Below, piece by piece: positions 52,491-63,568 of a stretch of 64,000 nucleotides of DNA (position 1 is its first letter; each line of letters begins with the position of its first letter). The notes beneath the pieces are model-generated. The model had not been told where the DNA came from and searched no databases. It saw only the letters and a list, made by a program, of their open reading frames with translations. The DNA is from Lepidodermella squamata (taxonomy: Eukaryota; Gastrotricha): the NCBI GenBank assembly GCA_047495785.1, contig JBLDXI010000046.1, forward strand, positions 186,001-250,000. Direction: 5' to 3'. The translations under genes were made by a program, and so were the position numbers.

Positions 52491-53626
52491 CGATAAAACA
52501 CATGCGAAAACATCTCGATGCAATGGGAGAAATGCGGGTTCCATTCATTTCTCGAGCCACATAATTATTTCTGATCAGAGATAATAAGGACTGAATACCG
52601 ATGACCTTACGACCAGGTGCGAGCATCCGGCAAACTTTTTCATCGCCACCTCTATTCTAACAATCAACGAACATAACTACGCAATAATTACATTGGTTAG
52701 GGTAGACGGTGGAAAGTCGGAACAAAAAAAAAATGATCACCCAACTTTGAGCGATCACAGTTTCCATACTGTTTGATCGCGTACTCTCCAACTTCAGCGT
52801 AGTCACCTGGCAACATATTGACATGTTGAACTATGGGATTTCACGCACGGCTGCCGCATCTAGGCGCAAAAACGGCCTTACAAAATTTGTAACTCGCACT
52901 GTGCCGGTACAGCGGAACAATTGTAGATTGAATACAACTTGCCCTGCCTAATTTCGATACGCTGATTACAATTGTGAAAACCGCATCTTCCTATCTATCT
53001 CCGAAACCCGTCCTGAACTAAACACCCTAGAATGCTCCAAACAAGATAATCATGTTCAGAATGCGATTTTCCTGGATTCGGTAAACAGTGACTGCGCTAT
53101 GCTAAAAAATCGGCTCTTTACCCTGTGAAATCCCCTCAATTATGGCTCACTGAGGATCCTAATTCACCGATTTTCTGAATTTATGCTTAAAATAAGCCTA
53201 ATTCATTAACCGAAAGCATGAATTCAGAAGCTAAAACGGAATTGATGCTTTCGGTAAATGAATTCGGGTGATTTCAACTGAATTCGGTTGACTTTTAGAG
53301 TTTCAGATCAATTTATTTGAAAAAATGAAAAATATTTTGTAGCGAGAATATTTTGCTGTCACTCCATTTTTTCAAATAATTAAAAACAAAGAATGGCTAT
53401 TAATGAGGATATAAAAATGCCGCGGCTTAGTAAGCGGCTTAATTTTGCTAACTGTATATAATAACTGTTCTCTGTACTAGAGGCGTGTTTTGATCATTAT
53501 TATGATGCGCCTCACATGCTTTACTATTCAAACAAAAGTTTGAATATTAGCGATATGTTTTTGACGCAACGACCGCGTGACAGCAGCTGGCAAAGCATGT
53601 GATAGTCAACGTTAGATCCGGGAGCC

Positions 53627-53633
53627 TATAAAA
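53627..53633 (+). promoter_or_regulatory. TATA box of PAN-like copy 2
   Basis: TATAAAA in the context ggagccTATAAAActgg, 89 bases before the ATG at 53722. The corresponding site of copy 1 (about 51311) reads TAACAAA, so the box is lost or was gained in only one copy. Confidence 0.55.
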
Positions 53634-53721
53634 CTGGCAGCAGTTTGGTTAATTTTTGTTAATTGCTATTTGGCTTCAGTTTTACTCTGGATAATCATTG
53701 CAAAATATTTTCCATCTAAGC

Positions 53722-54314
53722 ATGTTGAGCCACATTGCTATCGCTCTAACTCTTGTCGCGGTCGTTGGTAACGCGAGGCGGCTCATTTTTTTTTTAAAAA
53801 TTGATGATTCTCCTCATGTCTCACAGGGGCCGTTGATGACTTCGTTCTCAGCAAAGTAACATGTGCGCCCATCTACAGAACGCTTCGTTACGGACAACTT
53901 GCTTATTGCGAAGCGGCTTGCGTCAGAGCCGGCTCGGCCTGCCAAGGCTTCACGTACGTCAGGCCAGATTGCAATCTGGCCTCGGCCTGCGACCCCAAAG
54001 GCCCGGCTGCCAACCCGCAATTCACCGTCAAGAGCAAAAATCCAGGTAATCGATCGCATCTCTACCCATTGCTCACTATTCTATGATGTTCACCCATTTT
54101 AGTCCTGGCCAAGTTCAAGCGGCACGAATTCATATGCGGGGACTATTATACCTCTGCGAAAGTGGCCACGTTTGCTGATTGCGCCATTAAGTGTTCGAAA
54201 GATGCCAAGTGCAAATCGTTTATAATGTCCGACAATAACAGCTGCGGGCTCAACAGTGAATGCAACACGTCAAAGTATCCTGTACCTGATGGCCACAAGA
54301 TATTCAAGTTGTGA
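53722..54314 (+). CDS. Small secreted protein with two PAN-like Cys modules (tandem copy 2)
   Basis: Exons 53722-53767, 53827-54045 and 54103-54314 join in phase to give 158 aa. Signal peptide MLSHIAIALTLVAVVG is one residue different from copy 1. Modules: VTCAPIYRTLRYGQLAYCEA, ACVRAGSACQGFTYVRPDCN, LASACDP, then HEFICGDYYTSAKVATFADC, AIKCSKDAKCKSFIM, CGLNSEC. Cysteines are conserved between the copies, while surface positions differ, especially around the first module's centre. The upstream ~210 bases match copy 1, so gene and promoter were duplicated together. Confidence 0.8.
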
Positions 54315-55136
54315 ACGTCAAGATGATCATGGCGACCTGTCGAGACTGGGAGTAGATGGATCACGATAAGTGTAGATCCGTGCGTGGTCGCTGATAATAT
54401 GATAAATAAAATGCTACTAGGATAAATGTGGTTGAGTATCATGCAATTTCAGCCACTGACACATTGGGCAGGTTAAAAAAAATTTCGTTACGGCGAAGTC
54501 TTTAGGGATTCAACAGATGTTAATTTGATCTCGGGGCCAGATGCGGTCGCCATGGAATGGATATTTCACATGATTTTATTGAAAATATCCGGATTTATTT
54601 CAGTCTCCTTGGCTATTAGCATTGTTGATTATCATTTCAATATGACAGTTTCATTTTAATCCTATTTCAATAGCATTAGAACTTGAATGACTTTTAGCTG
54701 ACGTTTAGCGTTTCACAAAAGCTGCGTATGCGCATGACAGCTTAGCCAACGCCTGTAAAAAACGCATGTCATTTGGAGGTTGGAGGCAATTTGCAATTAG
54801 GAAATTGAATTTCTCTATGGGTAGAATGAATTTCTCTATGGCAAACAAATAATTTATTTAGATGGCTGGAAACTGTCACAAATTTGAGCAGCATTTTGCT
54901 CGGAATTGGTCTCGAAACCCCCAGAAATCGCATTTTCCCGTGAATCTTAGAATAGTCTCAAACAGCGAAAATCTCAATTCCACTTCACAGTAATTTCACG
55001 TAGAAAAATTTGAGACTTTGATAGAAAGAGGTAAAATTCGAGGTCGGTGAACCAATAATCTTTTGTAACAGGGATTGTTCCGTCTGAAATACATTTAATA
55101 TATTGAAAATAAGGTGGAAAAGCGCCAAAGTCTTAC
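54315..55136. other. Region downstream of the partial receptor; expected exons missing
   Basis: By comparison with copy 7, exons 3-5 of the receptor at 55790-55137 should lie here on the minus strand. I see no sequence resembling them. The stretch is AT-rich non-coding DNA. Confidence 0.45.
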
Positions 55137-55790
55137 GAATTCATTGAAGCTGTTGTTGTCGCTGATTACTGAAACCCGCTTCCATCCCATTTTCACCAGA
55201 AACCGAACCAGAGCGATTACGTAGTAGTCCATTCTTTCTCCGAGAGTGAAGTAGGATTGATTAATTTTTCGACGTCTATACAGCCCCAAGTCCGTTGAAT
55301 ATACAGTCAAACCTACGTAGTTGTATGGCTGAATGATCAATGCTGAGAGTCTTTGGTTTATTGTCGAGCATTCTGGAGCAGCGTATAAGGGAAATCTTCC
55401 ATCCACGTTATTTTTTTCCTCCAGCTTCGTTATGAGATTATCTCTCATGTTAACAGGTTCGCACTATGTACAAAATTTCGATATTGTTAGAAATTATATG
55501 AAATACTTGAAACTCACATCATCGACCACAGTCTCGAAGACTATGTCATAGTTGGGTAACCAATTTGGCAGGCTTCTCAGCTGTTTCAGAGCGAATTGCG
55601 CTATTGCAGTGGAAGTCGGACCCAGGTTGTAGAGACCGCTGTATAGTGTCGATGTCAAAATTGTCATAATCTTCCTTGTTGAGTTGTCGTTCGTGAGACC
55701 AATTATGTCTGGTTGAGTTTCATTCAGCGGCATTTTGGTAGATCCAGCAGCAATGAAACTAGTTACCAAGATCAAACTTACAAATCCCAT
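55137..55790 (-). pseudogene. Partial class C receptor: signal peptide and first lobe of the ligand domain only (copy 8)
   Basis: Exon 1 55790-55518 and exon 2 55463-55137 are joined by a normal intron and correspond exactly to exons 1 and 2 of copy 7 (exon 2 is 327 bases in both). The protein starts MGFVSLILVTSFIAAGSTKM and includes LPNWLPNYDIVFETVVDD, STINQRLSALIIQPYNYVGL and MGWKRVSVISDNNSFNEF. The donor after exon 2 is intact, but no exon 3 follows. Read-through adds about 13 codons to a stop. The frame is undamaged, so it could still make a secreted ~213-aa lobe-1 fragment, or be a recently truncated gene. Confidence 0.75.
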
Positions 55791-57748
55791 TCTGGTTTCT
55801 CGAAGGATTTGTGAACTCGAATAAAGTGGGCTATTAGTTCGATGTAATTGCTAAACACTTGCAATCTATCGATTTGCAGAGCTACAGTAGGCTGAGATAA
55901 ACAGCAATAACTAACTAATTATGTCAAATATTCTGAAGAGGCGTTCATAAAATTAGCTCCTTCAGACACCGTATTTTCCGTTATGAGAGCATCGGGCCTT
56001 ATATTCTCAAAATTTTTAAAATGGGGGTTGTAAACGAGCATGCGGCTTTATTGCGTCAGAGCAGTTTTCAGGTGAAAATGTGTGTAAAAATCAGTACTAC
56101 GAACATTTTTAAACCAGATAATCGGTACAGTTATTCGTCAAAATCAAACAAATTGTTCTCATTCGTTTAGTTTTCTTCCATTTCTTTCCTAATAGTGCGA
56201 TCTCGCAACAATTTATCATGGTTTTTTTAAGATTTCGTTTGGTGTTTACAAAATCGGTTTTGGTGTTTACACATAAAAACCATGAAAACTTGTGAATCAG
56301 CTTGTGAATCCATAAATTTTTCGGGGGATCCCAGCTTCAGCAAGTCAGAAGTCTCATTGGACCTGCCTTGGTTTTTTTTTTGCCGATGTTCAAGACATGT
56401 CCAATAACTCTTAAACCTAATCATCAAACCAGCATGACCTTTAACTTGGGTATAATCGCTGATCTTACGAAACGAATTCTTTGATTATTCATCCCGATGC
56501 TAACATGTTTGCCAGGCATCAGTCGTAACAGCATGAATTGAAACAAGAACAGAGTAAAACACTGAGCAACACTGATTGATGGCGAAGACGACGCTAACTA
56601 GCATGAATTAATGTCGATTCGGATACAGATATAATCAAAGTTGTTGTTTCCAATACATTTCCCATAGTTCCAGGGCGAATGATTGATTCGAAAAAAACTA
56701 AATTTAGGGGAAAAAACACAAGTCGCACCCCGAATATCCAAGCGTTGCCATGGCAACAGGGCTAAAAATAGTAACTCAACCAAAACGAATAGCCCAAGGT
56801 TATATGAGGAATCGCAGTTATATGTCAAAATAATTAAGCTGTAATTTTCCCGTAATTTTTAGAGGATGATGATTACTTTAAACGGAGTGCCTATATGTGG
56901 TATTTTTTCCCTATATTTGTACATAAATATGTGGTATATTTTTCCTATGTGTTAATAATTTTCTATTCATTGTTTTTACGCTAAAGATTGATGTTTTATA
57001 TATGGGCGATTCCGCGAGTTTGTCGCAAAAGCAGCCAAAAAAAACCAAGCGATATAGCCCTCATATTATATATATTCGGATAGCCCAAGATGTGATCTTT
57101 CATAATTTATAACTTTTACAAGTTTTGTGTTTATTTTTCCAACCCGTTGTTATGTAATAGCGAAGCTGTCTGATCAAAGGTCAAATTTGGCCTTTTGTTT
57201 GATTTTTGATGTCATTAAAGTGTGCCAATTACTTGCCTAAAATCACGATGTTATTGTATATTTTACTAGCTGGGTTACTCAGCATAAAAAATCACCAACT
57301 CCAAATTTACATGCCACATGCGTAACGGTCAAATTCTGTCAACAAATTAATCTTTCAAATTGTCTGTCCGCAACAGCAAATATTAAGTTTTCGCTTAATA
57401 TGCTTCTAATTGCTCTCAACCAGCCCCCCGTTAATTTTGCTAAGTCAGCAAATTGAAGATCCTTCGATTCGGCGATATAAATGCAGAGTGACAAATGATT
57501 TCGGCGTCAAAACACTTGTTGCGGACAGACATTTTTCGTTGCGGACAGATGTTGCGGACAGACAAATCAGATTTTATAAAAAATAGAATGGAAAAGTAGC
57601 GTCTGTCGCTGTAAAACCTATGGAAATAAGTATCATAAAACAATTTTCGAGAGGCTCAGAAGGAGTCGTAGAGGAGTGGTTATCATTATCAACTGTACAC
57701 AGGGTCAAAGTCGGACATTAATTTTCTCATTCTCATTCTCCTGTATGC
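55791..57748. other. AT-rich intergenic region
   Basis: No gene supported. Contains short near-repeats: GGTGTTTACA (56235-56270), TATGTGGTAT (56893-56940), and GTTGCGGACAGA units (57528-57562) with an inverse copy TCTGTCCGCAAC (57363-57374). Confidence 0.4.
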
Positions 57749-60282
57749 TACAGGGAGTCCGTAAAGTCGAGGCAATATAAATATGTAGCATAGTACAGTA
57801 GCAAGGGAAAAATCGATAATCTTGTTTTTTTTCATCGATCGTGATATAATAATAATATGACTGTGAGAAAGACAGAGGCACTGAGCACTGCATGGCCGAT
57901 CAGAGAATCCACTGTCACAGAGGAACGTACTGCTCTGAATACAACAGAAGCAAAAAATGAAGGGACCAAAAAGACGTTTTTTTGCGTTTTCTTCAATACT
58001 GCTGAAGATTATACTTTCCCCATTCCGTATGAATTTGCGGAATGAAAGATGCGCGCATAAGAATTTCTAAGCGTATGTAATCGTAGTGCGCACGCGAGAA
58101 AAAATATATGAATTATCCTCAAGAAACGACCATATACACATACTTTTATCAAAAACGCATTGCCGCCATTTTCTTCTCGTCTATAAAAGATGACAGAGAG
58201 GTAGCTTCTAGAGCTTCCAGGCTTGATTGTTCCGGTCAGTTTTTGTTGGACTACAATCGTGGATAAATAAGGATTGTGGTCACATGGATAAATAAAGTAG
58301 GCTTCTGCTGTCGTTCGTGGATCGCTTCCTATTCGAAAACTTGCAGCTTGCTCTGACTCCCTAACCAGTTCTTTATCGCTAAAAGTTTAAGGACGCAAGG
58401 ACAGTGAGAGTTAGGACGCATCTCCGGCAGGTTGGGTGCTGGATAATCGAGTCGTACCTGCTAAGGCAGTAGTACTCAAAGTCTGCCCCGCGGGGAGGGA
58501 TTCAGGGTCATGGCGCGAGAATCAGCATATTATTTTAGGATATTTTCAGCCAAAATTAAGGTAAAATACCGTTAGCTAAAGCTCGCTTTGCTCACAGGTG
58601 TAGCTAAACTCACGCTTTCTGGAGTCTAATGTGAAAAGCTTGAGCGATTTTTTTTCTAATTATTGGCTAATGAGAAAATAAGAAGAACAACATTTTTACG
58701 TGAAACCAAGTTGTGACCCGTGGGGAATTCAGCAGTTTTAGCAGAGAGCGAAGTACCACCAGGGATGGTAGGAGTCATTCCTACCAGTTCAATCGGTTCG
58801 CAAAGTCGAAGACCAATGATTTTCAACATCTTAGCCACTTCTGCTGTCCTACTTCGCTCTCAGGTTGAAGGAAGCAACCTTTTTACCTCAGTAAATCCGC
58901 TTTGGAAGATGAATTCCAAAGCTCGTCACGCGTATCGCATACGATTATTCCTGCTGCAAGAGTAATTGGACGAGTCTAACACGACGGAGCGAACGAACAA
59001 TTCATACAAATTGGTGGTTTCAAGGTCGAATACCCTTAATAAATGAAAACCCACCGGCGGGATTTTGAAATCCTACGGTGCTCGGTCAGATTACACCGCG
59101 AGTAATCTTTCTGAAAATTTTCAACCCGTTTCACCGTGCATTTAATTATTATTTCACTGAAAACCAGTCCTGGGTGAACAATTGCCCGCAGGACACACAA
59201 TTTTCCGATGCCATTTGTTCAGCGAATGAAATATCAAGAATTCCCACGGTAAATAGCCGCATCCTTCATTGCAGAGGAAAACAAGCCAATAAACGCGGGT
59301 ATTTGCCGCATTGAATTTCGGGAAACTGCGTTAAGTTGTTGCAAAAGCTACGTATTCCAGTTCAAAAAGAATAAGTTCACATTTTACCCAGCATACTCCT
59401 TATTATTATATCCTAATCCATACAAAAGACGCCTTATCGATTTTTTCAGCGCGCTTGTTTTTTTAGCAAAATATGCAGATATGTTCTAGAGCGCTGCACA
59501 AAATTTCGAGGTAAAAACCTGGCCCCTTTGCGAACCGCACGGTAGAATTCCCGTTACAAGGAGATTAATGTTCTTTGTAGTAATTCTTATACTTTCACCG
59601 AAGGAAATCTGAAAATACACGGTGAAAGTAACGGACGAAACCAATTTTCACCAGCTATCTCCATTAGGTTTGAAAGTATTTCTGTGATCATCAGATGTGT
59701 TCACGGTAAAAATCGGTTAAACTTGGCCATCCACGAAGATGAGATGCAACAAATGAGTTGACCGTGTACAATTAATTAATTCAAAGTGGAACGCTTGGAA
59801 CCAAGTGGTATTTGGGACATAAACTCATTCCATCCGACATTAGATGTCTTCTTCAATCAACTTTTAAAATTTCCTTCGGTGAACATGTTAAGCTTATTAA
59901 CAAAATCACTTTGGCTACAAAAAAGAATGAATCTACCGTCATGACTAGAATGATATCGCTGTTTTCCGGTGAGAATTCGGTAAAAGCAACCTGGTTTTTC
60001 ATGGTGTTCGCCTGGTTCGTACTTACATTATCTCTCCTTTGAGCATTGGTTGTGCGCCACCTTGACCCGGTGCTCAATTTCGTTGAGCATCTTTGAGCAT
60101 TCCGTTAAGCACTGTTGAGCACTCCGTTGAGCAGCGTTGTGCACATTGAGCACAAAATGAGACATTTCTTTAGGCACGTTGTGCTTCTTTGAGCAGCCTT
60201 CGAGCACTCGTTGTGCGGCTCTTGAGCATCGCGTTCAGCGCCAGATTAAGCACCAGTCGTCAATGAATTAAAAAAAATCAGT

Positions 60283-60356
60283 CGCGGGCAGGAATTGAAC
60301 CAGTGATCTTTGCTCTCAAGCCCGCAATCAAATCCATTGCGCCACTGGCTCCTCAT
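60283..60356 (-). repeat. tRNA-derived SINE-like segment
   Basis: On the minus strand GAGCCAGTGGCGCAATGGAT carries a perfect pol III A box (TGGCGCAATGG), and about 45 bases later GGTTCAATTCC is a perfect B box. The would-be acceptor ends (GAGCCAG and CCCGCGAC) do not pair, so this is not a working tRNA gene. Confidence 0.65.
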
Positions 60357-60494
60357 AAATGGATACTATCAAAATCGACTTATCAATAATTCCATTTGTT
60401 AACAATTTTGCAACTTAGGCAGTTTTTTTGTAATTGCAACCGAGCCATTTGCAACTGAAAAAATATAATTGGGGAAAAATATTAAAAAAAACAA

Positions 60495-60540
60495 CCAGTC
60501 AGGGGCGGGAATCGAACCAGTGATCACTGCCCTCACACTC
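60495..60540 (-). repeat. Second B-box segment of the same tRNA-like family
   Basis: Minus strand GATCACTGGTTCGATTCCCG repeats the 3' half of the 60283-60356 segment (GATCACTGGTTCAATTCCTG). The A-box half is missing. Confidence 0.6.
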
Positions 60541-61034
60541 AATTTTGTCATCTTTGGAGTGCTCAATGATAACCTGTTATCCTGTTGCGCACAAGTTGAG
60601 CACTTTCGATATGTTCCGGCTGACGTTGAGCATAATTTGCGCTCAAATTGAGCACCCATTGAGCAATCATTGAGCATTTTGAGCACAAGTTGTGCAATTG
60701 AGCAAAAGTGCTCAAAGGAGAGATATTATTATTATTATTATACGATCCAGAAAAAATGCTGGATTATCGATTTTTCCCTTGCTATATAATGTACTATGCT
60801 ATATATTTATATTGCCTCTATGACTTTACGGACTCCCTGTATTTTACGTTGGCATACATCTACCTCAGTGTGCCGAACGCCGCGTCCCCTCGACGCTATC
60901 CTGGGCCACGACACACCTTGATTCCTGCGCCCTCTTCTACAGCTTACATCCCATATCTCTTGCCCCAGAGAGCCCCGAACAATTGCTTCAAATTGCACTA
61001 GAGTATAGAGTAACAATTTGTTTACTCACCAGTG

Positions 61035-61130
61035 GATTGCTAAACCACCGTCGGGCTACGTCAGCGGGCGTTGAGCCCACGACCTCATGCACATAGGCTA
61101 GCTTCCTTATCCACTAGGCTAGCGCTCCCC
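61035..61130 (-). repeat. tRNA-derived SINE-like segment
   Basis: Minus strand GGGAGCGCTAGCCTAGTGGA contains the A box TAGCCTAGTGG; GTCGTGGGCTCAACGCCC contains a B-box-like GGCTCAACGCC. The ends do not form an acceptor stem. Confidence 0.55.
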
Positions 61131-61896
61131 ACTTTATTATTATATTATTATAATCGAATTATTATTGAAAATTACTTCATCATTCTGCAAAGCTTTAGTT
61201 TATATTCAACTATCTACGAGCTGAGCGTTCGGCTAATGTCAGGCTAATTACTCAGAGGAGAAAAAAAGAAAAGCTGTTCCAAGAAATGCAGTTTGCAGCT
61301 AACGACCGCGATTGACAGCGATCGAAAGGCGACCTTAAGGCTCCTAATTCGATTGACCTTTTGATCAATAGATAATTCTTTGAGCAAAGACTAGTTGAGT
61401 TGAGAAATGTTAGGAATATCGTTTTCGCTCTTTTCAAGCGAGTTGAAAAATGCACTTCTAAAACCGGCAGAGCCGGTCGAGTTTGACTTCCACCATTCGC
61501 AGGTCCTTTACGGTCATGGACTGGAGCTGTCTCGTGAAATGTCACCATCACGCTCATGCGGTCATGGAATATTTGAGCTATGAGCTATCGTCAAATATCA
61601 AATATGTTTTTGAAATATTTTTCAAGTTAATTCTGAGCTGAGACACAAACGTAAACTATCGTTTTGCGGTAAACTACTGCAGCAAAAACACTTATTGCAA
61701 AAAATGTTATGGATCGCACGGCCATAATGTTTCATCCGGTAGTCATAGCAACGATCGACCAATCTACGTTTTAGCTCAAGCACAATGGCCTCTTGCATTC
61801 GGGTAAAATTGTATTTTTTTCAAAAGAATAGGCCTTAGAATAAGCATACTTCAACAAGATAGATGCACACGATTTGAAGACAACTTGCTTGCTTAG

Positions 61897-61955
61897 TGGT
61901 TCCAGCACTAGCACTCGAAACGAGAGGTTGATAGTTCGACTCCAGCTCATATCAT
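61897..61955 (+). repeat. tRNA-derived SINE-like segment
   Basis: TTGCTTAGTGGTTCCAGCAC (A box TTGCTTAGTGG) and GATAGTTCGACTCCAGC (B box AGTTCGACTCC) at tRNA spacing. A matching acceptor stem is absent. Confidence 0.5.
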
Positions 61956-62686
61956 TTTTTTTTATTTTTTCTAAGTTTTTTCGGACTTTTGGAAGTTTTT
62001 CAAAGTGACGAATTGACGAAATGACGAAATGACGAAACCACCACCAACTTAACAACAAGCAACAACTTAAAAGTTTAGTGTTTTGATCACACGTTTTGAT
62101 CACGTGTGCACGTGTGACCTTTGACCTGCAAAACAGGAGTATAATGGTCCCTGTCAAAAAAATCGGAACAGCAGGACCCCTCAGGTGAGCAGATATTAGG
62201 AAATACACGAATCTCGTATTTTCGCTTCGCGTATGTTTCAACAGCTAAAAGATTTGCACAGGCAGAATGCGTGATATATCTCGGATATCTAGCTTGGACA
62301 GTGGAAAGCTTTTTATTTTTTCCTCTCTTAGTAACGAATGACAATTATTACGTCATGAAGGGAACTTTTATAGACTATTCGGTTGCTAAGTAATTTTTTC
62401 TTTTATCAGTGTTGTATATAGTACTTAACATATTTAATAAATACATTAATAATAGCATAATACTTCTTGAATTGCGCCTAACAATGTAACTTCCGATTTG
62501 AATAACATTATTGTTTATGCATGGCACGACTCAACAGTGGCACCATTGGCGGTGACCGTGTCTGTAGTTACAACGCCAGGTAAGGGTGATATAAGCATGC
62601 AGCAATCGACGTAGGTTGCAGCTGAGTAGGAGTAGTCTTTAGTACGCTAAGTGCCAAAAGAGAGTACAACGATAAAGATGAATCAT

Positions 62687-63568
62687 TTAAAACTCTACCA
62701 GGTCTCCAACAACATTTCCATAAGAGCTGCCACCAGCCGTATAAGGAAAGCGTACACAACCAGGACGTTCAGATCCATCAACGTACGCGGATGTTACTGC
62801 GTACGGTTGTCCAAAGCCGATTTTTTGAATACATACTGTGGGTTGACACCTACTTTAGTTCCGCCAAAAGGAACCATCTCCATTAAGACAGTATCAGCAG
62901 ACCCTTTCGCGGCATTACAGCAATCATCAAATGAAGAAAACGTATTTGGTGAAGCAGAAGATATCTTAAAAAAGATCAACAACCAAGTAGGGACATTTTA
63001 GTGTCAACAGCTCAGGCTTACTGTTGTATCAGTTGTAAGGACTGAGTTACATGCCCCAGCATTCGATGTGCAAAACATAACATTGGTTTTCGTGGAAGAT
63101 GAATCGCCAGTTGTTTTCGTTATCACGCACAACGTGTAGATAAGCTGGTTTATCATAATTCAGTTAAACTCCCGAGTGGGAATGAATAGTAATATAAGTT
63201 ACCGGGGTGCTGCAAGCTTGTCCACCTGGGCATTGATTAGCGCTTTTCAAGATGCAGTTCTTAGTGGATGCGTCGCAAATGTTCGCAGGAGGTGTACAGG
63301 TTTGACTGCCGGGACACGAAGGGGCTGGCGATCCAGATTTTGCAACACAATTGTTTGATGCTGCATCACATACCTTAGCCGATGTTACACATGAAGACCC
63401 AGGACTGCAAGGATTGGTGGTCGTATAGCAGGACTGGCCATTTGGACAAGTCGCCACTGGGGATTCTGTGCCGGCTGTTGACCTCGGGCACGGGGTGGTG
63501 GACGTTGGAGGGCACGCACTGGCAACGGCACAGAAAGCGGCAAGAATGATGAGGATTGAGTAATCCAT
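62687..63568 (-). CDS. Secreted cysteine-rich protein gene with a one-base frameshift in a homopolymer
   Basis: Exons 63568-63203, 63144-63022 and 62964-62687. Signal peptide MDYSILIILAAFCAVASA. The first exon encodes Thr/Ser/Pro-rich Cys repeats (CPNGQSC, CVTSAKVCDAASNNC, CPGSQTC, ICDASTKNC, CPGGQAC), i.e. two to three copies of a CPxGxxC...CDAS..NC unit. Exon 2 holds LIYTLCVITKTTGDSSS and CTSNAGACNS. Exon 3 begins ISSASPNTFSSFDDCCNAAK and then loses frame at the run of six A (minus strand; 62821-62826). Beyond it a protein-like frame (GQPYAVTSAYVDGSERPGCV and more) continues to the stop at 62687. If exon 2 is not spliced, the protein ends at 63004 instead (168 aa). No known domain is recognised. 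Confidence 0.6.

Larger units (their letters stand above)
51999..53721. other. Intergenic between tandem PAN-like genes
   Basis: Holds the right inverted-repeat arm (52346-52490), otherwise non-coding DNA, and the promoter block of copy 2 (53510-53721), with a TATAAAA at 53627-53633. Confidence 0.4.
60028..60724. repeat. Nested element with TTGAGCA-repeat inverted ends
   Basis: Begins ATCTCTCCTTTGAGCA (60032) and ends TGCTCAAAGGAGAGATATT (60706-60724), an inverted pair. The flanks inside (60040-60250 and 60555-60715) are irregular arrays of TTGAGCA/GTTGAGCAC/TTGTGCA words at 8-20-base spacing. The core holds two tRNA-like B boxes. Confidence 0.65.
57751..60839. mobile_element. 3.1-kb non-autonomous element with Tc1/mariner-like terminal inverted repeats and TA target site
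   Basis: Left end CAGGGAGTCCGTAAAGTC starts at 57751 after TA; right end GACTTTACGGACTCCCTG stops at 60839 before TA. The inverted similarity continues inward for about 110 bases (GAGGCAATATAAATAT.TAGC; AGCAAGGGAAAAATCGATAA). CAGGG.GTCC..AAAGT ends plus a TA duplication are typical of mariner/Tc1 superfamily elements. No transposase or catalytic motif is readable inside, so it depends on another element. Inside are a TTGAGCA-rich nested repeat (60028-60724), tRNA-like segments, and a stretch at 58150-58480 with TATAAAAG and AATAAA words. Confidence 0.78.
60842..62686. other. Repeat-rich intergenic region
   Basis: Two tRNA-like segments (61035-61130 and 61897-61955, listed separately), short ATGACGAA repeats (about 62005-62035) and no supported gene. 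Confidence 0.35.

Noticed and set aside
58150-58480. Possible solo LTR (TATAAAAG, AATAAA words, TGG-like site)
   Set aside because: No matching second LTR, no defined TG...CA ends and no target duplication could be seen.
58720-58965. ORF resembling the protease-RT linker of gypsy-type retroelements (SEVPPGMVGVIP)
   Set aside because: The similarity is too short and no protease or RT motif adjoins it.
60283-60356. Candidate true tRNA gene on the minus strand
   Set aside because: A and B boxes are perfect, but the 5' and 3' ends cannot form an acceptor stem and no sound anticodon arm is seen. Kept as SINE-like instead.
62651-63001. 116-codon plus-strand ORF
   Set aside because: It has no domain or signal, and the minus strand of the same DNA continues the Cys-rich secreted gene.
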